This document shows positions 16,291 to 23,470 of a stretch of 31,406 nt of DNA, piece by piece. The stretch is from Actinomycetota bacterium (GTDB lineage Bacteria > Actinomycetota > Actinomycetes > S36-B12), in NCBI GenBank assembly GCA_009700485.1, contig WLLZ01000005.1, positions 1-31,406 on the forward strand, given 5' to 3'. Each line of letters opens with the position of its first letter. Within the stretch, counting starts at the first letter, position 1. The position numbers and the translations under genes are program-made. Under the pieces are notes generated by a model. That model searched no databases and was not told the origin of the DNA. It saw only the letters and a program-made list of their open reading frames with translations.

Positions 16291-16920
16291 ATGACCGAGA
16301 ATGCAAATGCGATGGTCGAAGCCGTTAGTGAGACCGCGAAGGCGCGGTCCGAGCGCTTCGAGCGTGACTCCATGCCTTTGATGGACAAACTGTATGGCGC
16401 AGCACTTCGAATGACACGTAATCCCACAGATGCTGAAGATCTCGTGCAGGAGACCTACGTGAAAGCATTTGCGGCGTTTGACTCGTTTGTAGATGGCACA
16501 AATATGAAGGCCTGGCTATTTCGTATTCTTACGAACACCTACATCAATATTTATCGCAAGAAGCAGCGTCAACCATATCAAACAGGCACTGATGATTTAA
16601 CGGACTGGCAGATCCACGAGGCCGCATCGCATACCTCTACGGGGCTCCGCTCGGCCGAGGTTGAAGCCCTTGATCATTTGGTCGACGCAGAAGTAAGGGA
16701 AGCACTTGCAGCGGTGCCAGAGGAGTTTCGGCTCGCGGTTTATTTGGCTGATGTTGAAGGGTTCTCCTATAAAGAGATCGCCGAGATCATGGAGACACCG
16801 GTGGGTACGGTGATGTCACGCCTGCATCGGGGGCGACGGCTTCTGCGTGACCAACTTACCGACTACGCGACCGCGCGTGGGTTTATCTCGGCGTCTCCGA
16901 GTGAAGGGAGTGGGTCATGA
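16291..16920 (+). CDS. sigH: ECF-type redox sigma factor SigH/SigR
   Basis: A 209-residue sigma-70 family protein from the ATG at 16291, with AGGA eight bases upstream. Region 2 includes TDAEDLVQETYVKAFAAFDS and GTNMKAWLFRILTNTYIN. Region 4 includes AVYLADVEGFSYKEIAEIME and GTVMSRLHRGRRLLRDQL. The match is to the SigH/SigR group that controls thioredoxin, mycothiol and protein-quality genes under disulfide stress. A longer frame begins at a GTG at 16246, close to the predicted transcription start, so a longer isoform cannot be excluded. Its stop overlaps the rsrA start in ATGA, and the next gene encodes its redox-sensing anti-sigma factor. Confidence 0.95.
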   Translation: MTENANAMVEAVSETAKARSERFERDSMPLMDKLYGAALRMTRNPTDAEDLVQETYVKAFAAFDSFVDGTNMKAWLFRILTNTYINIYRKKQRQPYQTGTDDLTDWQIHEAASHTSTGLRSAEVEALDHLVDAEVREALAAVPEEFRLAVYLADVEGFSYKEIAEIMETPVGTVMSRLHRGRRLLRDQLTDYATARGFISASPSEGSGS

Positions 16921-17183
16921 GTTGCGGAAACCCGCACGCTACACCGTGCATCGAAGTGCTGTCGCTGACCTATTTTTATGTTGACGGTGAAATTGACGAG
17001 GTTCATTTACTCGAAGTCACGACGCACCTATCTGAATGCCCGCCATGTAATGAAAGTTATGCCGCCGAAGTCTCCATTAAGGCCATGGTTAAGCGCTCAT
17101 GTGGTGGTGCTGAGATCACAGCTGAGTGCCGAGCCCGGATAGTTGCCGAAGTTAGGCAGATTAGCGCCACTTATCGAGACTAA
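16917..17183 (+). CDS. rsrA: mycothiol-system zinc anti-sigma factor (RsrA/RshA type)
   Basis: An 88-residue ZAS-family protein. Cysteines at 3, 11, 41, 44 and 62 and histidines at 7 and 37 line up with Streptomyces RsrA, including the H37-x3-C41-x2-C44 zinc motif. Cys11 and Cys44 correspond to the RsrA trigger disulfide. KAMVKRSCGG corresponds to the RsrA VKRCCG region, with one of its two cysteines replaced by Ser61. In the reduced zinc form it should hold SigH inactive, releasing it on oxidation. Translation is coupled to sigH by the ATGA overlap. The family is small enough that the role is nearly certain from context. Confidence 0.95.
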   Translation: MSCGNPHATPCIEVLSLTYFYVDGEIDEVHLLEVTTHLSECPPCNESYAAEVSIKAMVKRSCGGAEITAECRARIVAEVRQISATYRD

Positions 17184-17238
17184 TGGTGCAATCGGGTGCT
17201 AAATCATGGATGATGGCGTCTTAGTCTAAGGAGGGCAA

Positions 17239-17454
17239 ATGTCACAGACCATCCGTGCTGAAATGGTCGCATCGGTCCTTACGGTCTTGGCCACCGTCGG
17301 TGATGAAGTTCTCGTTGGCGACACTCTGGTGATTCTTGAGTCCATGAAAATGGAGATACCAGTTATTGTGGAGGAAGCCGGGATTGTCACCGAGATTGTC
17401 GTGGCGCCCGGCGATGTGGTTCGTGAAGGCGATGTCATCGCCATAGTTTTGTAG
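17239..17454 (+). CDS. small biotin/lipoyl-attachment carrier protein
   Basis: A 71-residue stand-alone biotinyl domain. ESMKMEIPV places the modified lysine at residue 37, flanked by Met as in biotin carriers. The family turn near GDTLVILES and the closing GDVVREGDVIAIVL are both present. It resembles mycobacterial TB7.3 (Rv3221c), which also lies next to the SigH anti-sigma gene. It may serve as a carrier for a carboxylase whose other subunits are elsewhere. AAGGAGGG precedes the ATG and overlaps a CTTAG-T-CTAAG inverted repeat at 17220-17230. A lipoyl rather than biotinyl modification is less likely. Confidence 0.9.
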   Translation: MSQTIRAEMVASVLTVLATVGDEVLVGDTLVILESMKMEIPVIVEEAGIVTEIVVAPGDVVREGDVIAIVL

Positions 17455-17471
17455 CTGGGCTGGTTAGGCCT

Positions 17472-17867
17472 ATGCCAGATTCGCCGCTCGATAATCTGCT
17501 CAATGCACATGGTGACGCCACCATGACTGTGACACCAGCCGATACTGCCGAATGGATGGGCAGCGGTGAGGTGCCCTTTTTGGCAACGCCGCGCTTAATT
17601 GCGCTACTGGAGGCGGCCACCTGTGCTGCGCTTGCAGGGCGGCTAGCGCTGGGACAAACGTCGGTCGGCACCAGAGTCGAAGTTGACCACATCGCCGCGT
17701 CTCCGATCAATGCCAAAGTTCACGCACATGCTGAAGTTATCGATGCGGTTGGCAATCGCATTTCTTTCGCGGTGAGTGCGACTCATACTTTGACTTCTGG
17801 GCAGTCAAAGCGCATTGGAGTCGGAACCGTCACCCGGGCCGTAGTTGATCGGGCAACATTTTACTAG
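17472..17867 (+). CDS. FlK-like hotdog-fold thioesterase
   Basis: A 131-residue single hotdog domain. VPFLATPRLIALLEAATCAA near residue 33 and TSVGTRVEVDHIAASPIN near residue 65 match the fluoroacetyl-CoA thioesterase-like family, with the Thr, Glu and His positions that form the FlK active site. The central VHAHAEVIDAVGNRISFAV is the second beta-sheet half. General members hydrolyse short acyl-CoAs. The true substrate here is unknown and need not be fluorinated. The gene follows the biotinyl carrier by 17 bases and may share its transcript. It ends two bases before the convergent GNAT gene. Confidence 0.82.
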   Translation: MPDSPLDNLLNAHGDATMTVTPADTAEWMGSGEVPFLATPRLIALLEAATCAALAGRLALGQTSVGTRVEVDHIAASPINAKVHAHAEVIDAVGNRISFAVSATHTLTSGQSKRIGVGTVTRAVVDRATFY

Positions 17868-17869
17868 TT

Positions 17870-18355
17870 TTAAAGCATCTTGCGGTATGCATGCAGATTA
17901 ATCCCTGGCCGTGGCTCCCAGTCTCGCTCTGGTAGGCGATCAAAACCCAGTTTTTCATAAAAGCGGTGCCCACCAATATTTATATCTATTACACAGATCA
18001 CTAATTGGGTAGCAACTACTCGACCCCGCGCTTCACATTCACGAACAAGTTTCTCGCCAACTCCTTGGCCCCAGTTTTTGGGTGCTACGGCCAAGAAGCG
18101 AAATTCCAACTCACCTGGTTGACAAATTTCAGCGTAAGAGGTGCCCGGTGAGCAGAGACTGACGGTGCCAACGATTTGCCCCCCACGCTCGGCAACAAGA
18201 ACTGCGGCCGCGGTTGATCTATGGGCGACATCGCGGATTGTTTCGGCATATGGGCTGCCCGGTTCGAGGTGGCCGCCAGCCTCGTAAGCCTGCACACACA
18301 GGTCACCGACGGCAGCAAACTCAGATGGCTGTATTTCGCGAATCTCCAAACGCAC
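17870..18355 (-). CDS. GNAT-family N-acetyltransferase
   Basis: About 161 residues from a GTG at 18355, with GGGAG upstream. A rarer TTG at 18382 gives a longer form. ELEFRFLAVAPKNWGQGVGEKLVRECE is the acetyl-CoA binding block, with the Q/R-x-x-G-x-G/A-like WGQGVGEKL. It is followed by the beta-5 strand LVICVIDINIGGHRFYEKLGFDRL, where GHRFYEKLGF is the standard GNAT ending. The closing RPGINLHAYRKML resembles small-molecule or amino-acid acetyltransferases. The substrate is unknown. It is convergent with the thioesterase gene, and its 5' end lies about 100 bases from the divergent amidohydrolase start. Confidence 0.88.
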   Translation of the reverse strand: MRLEIREIQPSEFAAVGDLCVQAYEAGGHLEPGSPYAETIRDVAHRSTAAAVLVAERGGQIVGTVSLCSPGTSYAEICQPGELEFRFLAVAPKNWGQGVGEKLVRECEARGRVVATQLVICVIDINIGGHRFYEKLGFDRLPERDWEPRPGINLHAYRKML

Positions 18356-18451
18356 TATCTCCCGCCTTGTCGGAAACCACAATGTACTGTGCTCCGCATC
18401 AAGTCCGCGGTGGTGTCCGCGGATCCTTGCAACCCGCTATCAGGAGTGTCA

Positions 18452-20059
18452 ATGGCTACCGTTCGAATTCAAAATGCCACCGTTTGGACTGGCATGCGCC
18501 TACCCGGTGGTGATATTGCGGTAACCGATGCGGTTCTCATCGACGAGGGCAGCGTTTTAGCAATTGGAGCCACGGCAAAACGGCTGCCGGCTGACGTGGT
18601 AATTGACGCGGCAGGTGGGTTCATTTGCTACGGCTTTGGTGATGGCCACGTGCATCCGGTCTTCGGCGGCCTTGAGCAGCAATTTGCGCCGGTACGCGAC
18701 CTGGCGAGCGCGGAGGAGATTGCACTTGCAGTTGGCGAATGGGCAGCCGCGCACCCCGACGCCGAGTGGATTCGTGGCGAGGGTTTCGATCACACTCTGG
18801 CATCTGACGGTGTTTTCCTGGCCGCCTGGCTTGATGCGGTGGTCCCCGATCGCCCGGTCGCCTTGCGCGCCACGGATTACCACACTGTTTGGGTCAACTC
18901 TGAAGCCTTACGTCGGGCTGGCTACACACGCGACCTGGTGCAGCCGCATGATGGTGAGGTGGTGATGGACACTACGGGCGAACCAACAGGTACGTTACGT
19001 GAGTGGGGTGCTTGGCGTCCGGTATACGCGCTACTGCCACCGGTCGAACTCGAGACCCGCATGAGCGCTATCGCCCACGCCAACGAATGCTTTGCATCCG
19101 CCGGCCTGACTTGGGTCCAAGATGCTTGGGTGGAGGCGACGGATGTTAATACTTGGATTGAAGCCGATCGTCGCGGCCTGGTGACGTGCAAAGTGGCGAT
19201 GGCCCTTTGGGCGGATTCAAATAGTTGGCGCCAGCAGATTGAAGAGTTTGTCGCCGCCCGAGCTCGGGTTGAGGAAGCTGACTCGCCAAGACTTGTTGCG
19301 AATACCATAAAGTTTTTTGCCGACGGGGTTATCGAGTCAGCAACTGGCGCGCTGCTGGAACCGTACTGCGACTGCCCGCATTCAAAGGGTCTACCGAATT
19401 GGCAGCCCGACGAACTAAATAGTGCGGTAGCGGCCATAGATGCCTTTGGATTTCAAACGCATATCCATGCGATCGGTGATGGCGCGGCGCGAATGGCCCT
19501 TGATGCAATTGAGCATGCGATTTTGGTCAACGGTGCGCGTGATCGTCGCCCGGTTATCGCGCACACCCAATTGGTTGATGAAGCAGATATTGGCCGGTTT
19601 GCCGAACTAGGTGTTATTGCAAACTTCGAGCCATATTGGGCAAAGTTTGATTCTTGGCAGTCCGAATTAACCGAACCCAGATTGGGTAAGGAGCGAACAA
19701 ATCGTCAATTCCTAATCGGCACGATTTTAAGAAGTGGCGCTCCCATCTCATTTGGTAGTGATTGGCCTGTGACGACATACTCGCCACTCGCAGGGATCCA
19801 AGTGGCGGTCACCCGCAAGATGACGGCGGCTGGCCCAGCGTGGATGCCGCAAGAATGCATAACTGTTGAAGAAGCGCTGCTTGCCTACACTTCCGGTGTT
19901 GCCTTTCAAGCCGGCGACGATAGTGCGGGGGTAATTCGACCGGGTGCACGGGCCGATCTTGTTTGGCTTGCGGGCGACCCTCGTTCCGTAGACCCCAACG
20001 AGATCGAGAATATTGCGGTGCTTGGCACCTGGGCCAGCGGTCAGCGCGTTTGGCAGTGA
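18452..20059 (+). CDS. amidohydrolase family protein (YtcJ-like)
   Basis: A 535-residue metal-dependent hydrolase from an ATG with AGGAG five bases upstream. A frame reaching back to 18221 lies over the GNAT gene and is not used. Blocks in order are MATVRIQNATVWTG, FGDGHVHPVFGG (first metal His-x-His), RGEGFDHT, NTIKFFADGVIESATGALL, FQTHIHAIGDGAARMALDAI (His-x-His) and SFGSDWPVTTYSP (metal Asp). These are the Amidohydro_3/YtcJ signatures. Members cleave amides or N-acyl groups. The physiological substrate is unpredictable. The gene's stop is 22 bases before the histidine kinase start. Confidence 0.9.
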   Translation: MATVRIQNATVWTGMRLPGGDIAVTDAVLIDEGSVLAIGATAKRLPADVVIDAAGGFICYGFGDGHVHPVFGGLEQQFAPVRDLASAEEIALAVGEWAAAHPDAEWIRGEGFDHTLASDGVFLAAWLDAVVPDRPVALRATDYHTVWVNSEALRRAGYTRDLVQPHDGEVVMDTTGEPTGTLREWGAWRPVYALLPPVELETRMSAIAHANECFASAGLTWVQDAWVEATDVNTWIEADRRGLVTCKVAMALWADSNSWRQQIEEFVAARARVEEADSPRLVANTIKFFADGVIESATGALLEPYCDCPHSKGLPNWQPDELNSAVAAIDAFGFQTHIHAIGDGAARMALDAIEHAILVNGARDRRPVIAHTQLVDEADIGRFAELGVIANFEPYWAKFDSWQSELTEPRLGKERTNRQFLIGTILRSGAPISFGSDWPVTTYSPLAGIQVAVTRKMTAAGPAWMPQECITVEEALLAYTSGVAFQAGDDSAGVIRPGARADLVWLAGDPRSVDPNEIENIAVLGTWASGQRVWQ

Positions 20060-20069
20060 AGGGTGGCCT

Positions 20070-20084
20070 TACACTTCTCGCATG
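20070..20084 (+). promoter_or_regulatory. candidate leaderless -10 element of the histidine kinase gene
   Basis: TACACT at 20070-20075 is followed after six bases by the ATG at 20082. TTGGCA at 20050-20055 is a possible -35, but the 14-base spacer is short. No good Shine-Dalgarno sequence is present. Confidence 0.35.
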
Positions 20085-21494
20085 TCGACGGTGACGAAAC
20101 TCGCCAGCGAGCGCACGGATTTAGCGCCCGCGGAGATCGATCGACTCCATGCCATAGTCAGAGAGTGGCCGCTGCTAGCCGATCTGGCATTAAGCGACCT
20201 AGTGCTTTGGCTACCCACCTGGAACGAAGGCGGGTTGGTCGCGGTAGCGCAGGTGCGCCCGACCACGGCTCCGACGCGCGTGCCGGATGATGTCATCGGG
20301 GATTTCGCTCCGCGTGGGCGCTATCCAGATATTGACCAGGCGCTGGCTTTTGGTCAAAACTTTGAGCACGCCTATCCCGTGCACTTTGGTGATCGAGTCA
20401 TAGCGGTGGTGGCGCGGCACTCATCAGGGCAACCACGGGTGGCGGGCAAGCTCGAAGAAATCTATTTAGCGACCGCGGATGATTTATTGCGCATGCTTGT
20501 TGAAGGGACTTTTCCGGCTGTCACTGTCATTGACGAGTCAGCTGACGCGCCGCGGGTTGGAGATGGGCTGATCAGGCTTGATGAAAATGGGATGGTTACG
20601 TATTCGAGCCCAAACGCGGTAAGTGCATTGCATCGCTTAGGTTTGGCTACAGATGTTGAGGGCAAAGAGTTAAAGGCGATTCTCTCTCATCTGTCACGGC
20701 GCCCTACGCCGATGGATGAAACCTTGATGCTCATCGCCAGTGGTCAAGCGGCCGGACGTGCTGATATTGAAAACAACGTTGCCACCGTGTTAGTTCAGGG
20801 CATTCCGCTGCAAATTCAGGGGTCGCTCCTCGGGAGTTTGGTTTTGGTGCGCGATGTAACTGATATTCGCGGCCGTGAACTTGCCCTGTTGTCCAAAGAT
20901 GCCGCTATTCGTGAAATTCACCACCGAGTGAAGAACAACTTGCAGACCGTCGCAGCGTTATTGCGGCTACAAGGTCGCCGCGCGGCAAGTGCGGAGACGA
21001 AAGCGGCATTGGGAGAGGCCGAATTACGAGTAGGCGCCATTGCCGTGGTTCACGAGATTTTGTCTCGTGATACCGGCGAAACTGTGGCATTCGATGAGAT
21101 CATCGATCGGATCATAGGCCTGATGGGTGAGTTGGCTGCGGCATTTGCATCGCAGGCTCCGTTGATCAGCAGAGTCGGTAGTTGCGGTGCTTTACCAAGT
21201 GAACAAGCAACACCACTGGCCATGAGTATTTCGGAGTTATTGCATAACGCTGTTGAGCACGCCCACGCAACATCAATCACCGTTGAACTCGCGCAAGGTG
21301 GTGGCCAGGTGCAGGTGGTGGTTCGTGACGACGGCATCGGTTTACCAAGTGGTTTCGCAGTTTCTGATGCCGGCCTTGGCCTGCAAATCGTTGAGTCGCT
21401 GGCTACCGGTGAACTACGCGGCAAGTTCTTGATGTGCAATGACGAAAACGGTGGCGCTATGGCATGTATAGAAATCCCGCAAATTGTGCTCTAG
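20082..21494 (+). CDS. pdtaS: PdtaS-type sensor histidine kinase
   Basis: A 470-residue soluble histidine kinase with no membrane helices. The order appears to be a GAF-like N-terminal domain (to about 140), a PAS-like domain (about 165-265) and a HisKA_2 dimer/phosphorylation helix. That helix has the phosphoacceptor His281 in IHHRVKNNLQTVAALLRLQG. An HWE/HisKA_2-type ATPase domain follows, with ELLHNAVEHAHA (N box), VRDDGIGLPSG and GLGLQIVESL. The architecture and gene neighbourhood match mycobacterial PdtaS (Rv3220c), which signals to the ANTAR RNA-binding regulator PdtaR. No pdtaR is in this window. It ends in a CTAG convergent overlap with whiB1. Confidence 0.88.
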   Translation: MSTVTKLASERTDLAPAEIDRLHAIVREWPLLADLALSDLVLWLPTWNEGGLVAVAQVRPTTAPTRVPDDVIGDFAPRGRYPDIDQALAFGQNFEHAYPVHFGDRVIAVVARHSSGQPRVAGKLEEIYLATADDLLRMLVEGTFPAVTVIDESADAPRVGDGLIRLDENGMVTYSSPNAVSALHRLGLATDVEGKELKAILSHLSRRPTPMDETLMLIASGQAAGRADIENNVATVLVQGIPLQIQGSLLGSLVLVRDVTDIRGRELALLSKDAAIREIHHRVKNNLQTVAALLRLQGRRAASAETKAALGEAELRVGAIAVVHEILSRDTGETVAFDEIIDRIIGLMGELAAAFASQAPLISRVGSCGALPSEQATPLAMSISELLHNAVEHAHATSITVELAQGGGQVQVVVRDDGIGLPSGFAVSDAGLGLQIVESLATGELRGKFLMCNDENGGAMACIEIPQIVL

Positions 21495-21745
21495 ACGTTC
21501 GAGCGCGCCCGCAACCTGGCGTTGCGGCGCTTGAGTGCACGCCGCTCGTCTTCACTTAGTCCGCCCCACACGCCGGCATCTTGGCCGGTCTCGAGCGCCC
21601 ACCGCAGACATTCGTCAACTACGCTACAACGACGACAGACCAGTTTGGCTTCTTCGATCTGGACCAAAGCTGGTCCGGTATTGCCGATCGGGAAGAACAA
21701 TTCTGGGTCTTCGTCACGGCATGCGGACTCGTGACGCCAATCCAT
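21491..21745 (-). CDS. whiB1: WhiB1 transcriptional regulator
   Basis: An 84-residue iron-sulfur regulator, identical in length to Mycobacterium tuberculosis WhiB1 and very similar along its whole length (MDWRHESACRDEDPELFFPI, GQDAGVWGGLSEDERRALKR). The four cluster ligands are Cys9, Cys37, Cys40 and Cys46. The GVWGG turn and basic tail form the sigma-factor and DNA-contacting part. WhiB1 is essential in mycobacteria and senses nitric oxide. The ATG at 21745 has GGAG nine bases upstream; an in-frame GTG at 21751 is too close to that site. A CRP-type site lies about 50 bases upstream. It is tail-to-tail with pdtaS. Confidence 0.97.
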   Translation of the reverse strand: MDWRHESACRDEDPELFFPIGNTGPALVQIEEAKLVCRRCSVVDECLRWALETGQDAGVWGGLSEDERRALKRRNARLRARSNV

Positions 21746-22020
21746 GAGCACTCACTCCAAAATGGTCGGCTTCGGGGTTACCGAAACTCGTGATTGCTTT
21801 CACGTGCCGGCGTGTCGTAGGGATTGTTCAGGGGTCGCCTGAGTTTTCCCGGGGGAAGGTCGCCGTCACCTAAAAACAAATGACGGCTACAGGGTCTCAG
21901 ACGAGACGCAACTCAGCAAGGCGAAAGGCCGATACTCGGCAAATCATGCTGTCAGGTTTATCACTTTGCGCCCGTTATGTCGTAAATGTCGCGCATTCCC
22001 GGCCGGCGGGGGCTCACTCG
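21746..22020. other. intergenic whiB1 leader with consecutive stem-loops
   Basis: The 275 bases between whiB1 and the lipid-kinase gene hold the CRP-type site and three inverted repeats in a row. GCCGTCA/TGACGGC is at 21862-21868 and 21881-21887. GTCTC-AGAC-GAGAC is at 21894-21907. GCCGA-TAC-TCGGC is at 21928-21940. No reading frame fits. The hairpins could be an RNA leader of whiB1, a separate small RNA, or terminators for the upstream lipid-kinase gene. I do not recognise a known riboswitch family. Confidence 0.4.
21789..21804. promoter_or_regulatory. CRP/cAMP-receptor-type operator upstream of whiB1
   Basis: CGTGATTGCTTTCACG has perfect five-base arms (CGTGA and TCACG) around six bases, giving the GTGA-N6-TCAC core of the CRP family. 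Its centre is about 51 bases before the whiB1 ATG. In Mycobacterium tuberculosis the CRP protein Rv3676 controls whiB1 from sites in the same promoter. Confidence 0.7.
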
Positions 22021-22983
22021 CTAAACCATGGCCCGTAGGGCGCCGGGTACCGAGGCGAATGTCACTTCGGTAACCAGCCCGGCGGCCTCACCGTCGATCT
22101 GTATCGGGGTGGGCCGATTAGCAGTGATTGAAAACTGGCTTTGGTCGTGCCACACCACCATGGCCTTGCGACTAGAACCCGCCCGCGAGCTCATCACCAT
22201 GCGCCTGGTCGCCCGCATCGCGGCCGCCACCCTCATGGCGCGGAGGGCGAAGACATCCAGGCCGGTTTCGAAGGAGGCTTGTGGGCACGGGTCAATGGGC
22301 CAGGCTCCGAAATAAGTCCACGGTGAAGTGTTTTGAACCACCGCCATGAAGACACCGGTGACCGGGTTGGCACCGGAGCGGTGGAGGCTAAGTGCTGGGT
22401 GCTTGCGATCGGTGCGCAGAAAAAATGAATGCAGTGCGGTGCGCAGGTAGCGGGTTGGGCTGGCGGTCTCGCCTGTGCGGCGCTGGTTTTCCATGGCCGA
22501 AATAATCTCCGCGTCCAAACCAAGGCCAGCATTTGCGGTGAACCAACGTATCGGCTGCGGATCAACTATGTCGGTGTTGGTTAAGCCGGCTACCGTGCCG
22601 AGCCCAATCGTTCGAAAACGCCTTTCACGAAGTGCGTCAAGTAACTGCCCGGTAGCTTCAACCGGATCATTCGGGAGACCCAGCGATCGCGCGAATACAT
22701 TGCCGCTGCCACCTGGCACGGTGGCCAGCATCGGGACTTTTGGCCCCGGCCCGTCAATCAACATGCCGTTTACCACTTCGTTAATTACCCCATCACCGCC
22801 AAGGGTGAGCACCACGTCGAGCTCTTGAGTGCGGGCTTGCGCGCCTAGAGTGAAGCCATGTCCGCGGTGATTGGTGACAGTCACATCAAGGTCAAGTTCA
22901 TCGGCGAGGGCATGAATCAGCACATCGGTCACTCGAGGTGAGGTCGTGGTCGCCTTTGGGTTAACCACTAATAGCCCGCGCAC
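22021..22983 (-). CDS. diacylglycerol/sphingosine kinase-like lipid kinase
   Basis: A 320-residue protein of the DAGK catalytic/YegS-LCB5 family. MRGLLVVNPKATTTSPRVTD opens the domain. DVVLTLGGDGVINEVVNG near residue 57 is the nucleotide-binding GGDG motif, and PGGSGNVFARSLGLPNDPVEA near residue 90 follows it. The C-terminal beta domain ends with PTPIQIDGEAAGLVTEV, the usual metal/substrate-side motif. It should phosphorylate a lipid such as diacylglycerol at the membrane face. Rv3218 beside whiB1 in mycobacteria is, as I recall, of the same type. The GTG start has TAGAGT six bases upstream and no ribosome site, suggesting a leaderless message. Confidence 0.9.
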   Translation of the reverse strand: MRGLLVVNPKATTTSPRVTDVLIHALADELDLDVTVTNHRGHGFTLGAQARTQELDVVLTLGGDGVINEVVNGMLIDGPGPKVPMLATVPGGSGNVFARSLGLPNDPVEATGQLLDALRERRFRTIGLGTVAGLTNTDIVDPQPIRWFTANAGLGLDAEIISAMENQRRTGETASPTRYLRTALHSFFLRTDRKHPALSLHRSGANPVTGVFMAVVQNTSPWTYFGAWPIDPCPQASFETGLDVFALRAMRVAAAMRATRRMVMSSRAGSSRKAMVVWHDQSQFSITANRPTPIQIDGEAAGLVTEVTFASVPGALRAMV

Positions 22984-23047
22984 GTGGTAACTCTAATCGC
23001 GGCACCCGGTGGCACCAAGAAGCCAGCACCCTAGGCTCTGATGTATG
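22981..23047. promoter_or_regulatory. divergent leaderless -10 elements of the lipid kinase and membrane-protein genes
   Basis: On the minus strand TAGAGT (22995-22990) lies six bases before the GTG at 22983. On the plus strand TAGGCT (23032-23037) lies seven bases before the ATG at 23045. Both lack Shine-Dalgarno sequences. The whole divergent gap is 61 bases. Confidence 0.4.
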
Positions 23048-23470
23048 AATGTGGTCAAGCCAAGGCGCGAACTTATCGCCCTCGCCGCGATTTCTGGGGC
23101 TGAAGGGTTAGCACTTATTGGGTACGCGTGCTATGACGTAATACAGGCGATCCGCTTTGGCACGACTGGGCCGGCTGAAGTCTCGAATGGGCCAGCGCTG
23201 TTGATCCAGATTCTGATTTTCATGGTTTTCGGTACTGGCCTGCTACTGATTGCCCGGGGTTGGCTGCAAGGACAGCGCTGGAGCCGATCGCCATTTGTGC
23301 TGGCCCAGTTGATTGCACTCCTTGTGGGTTTCCCGCTCGCCCAAGATTCGTCAGGGCCAGGTCGAGCGGTGGGTGTGACAGTGTTGATCTGTGCCTTAGT
23401 CGGCGGGGTGCTGGCTGTGACACCGCAAGTTGGGCGAGCACTTCGCGTAAGAAACTCACAAACTGACTAG
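23045..23470 (+). CDS. small integral membrane protein, unknown function
   Basis: A 141-residue protein with four hydrophobic helices (about 9-28, 45-68, 80-96 and 106-124), a positively charged N-terminus (MNVVKPRRE) and a basic C-terminal tail. The sequence LIARGWLQGQRWSRSPFVLAQ between helices 2 and 3 is reminiscent of conserved actinobacterial membrane proteins of unknown function. I do not recognise a named family. It is transcribed away from the lipid-kinase gene, and its stop overlaps the sigF stop in CTAG. Nothing in the sequence suggests transport or catalysis. Confidence 0.75.
   Translation: MNVVKPRRELIALAAISGAEGLALIGYACYDVIQAIRFGTTGPAEVSNGPALLIQILIFMVFGTGLLLIARGWLQGQRWSRSPFVLAQLIALLVGFPLAQDSSGPGRAVGVTVLICALVGGVLAVTPQVGRALRVRNSQTD

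Noticed and set aside
17220..17230. CTTAG-T-CTAAG inverted repeat before the biotinyl carrier gene as an operator
   Set aside because: Only five-base arms, overlapping the ribosome site, with no known regulator consensus. It is likely incidental.
18221..18451. N-terminal extension of the amidohydrolase
   Set aside because: It runs over the antisense GNAT gene, while a strong AGGAG precedes the ATG at 18452 where family similarity begins.
21870..21960. c-di-GMP or other known riboswitch before whiB1
   Set aside because: Stem-loops are present, but the conserved core sequences of the riboswitches I know do not match.
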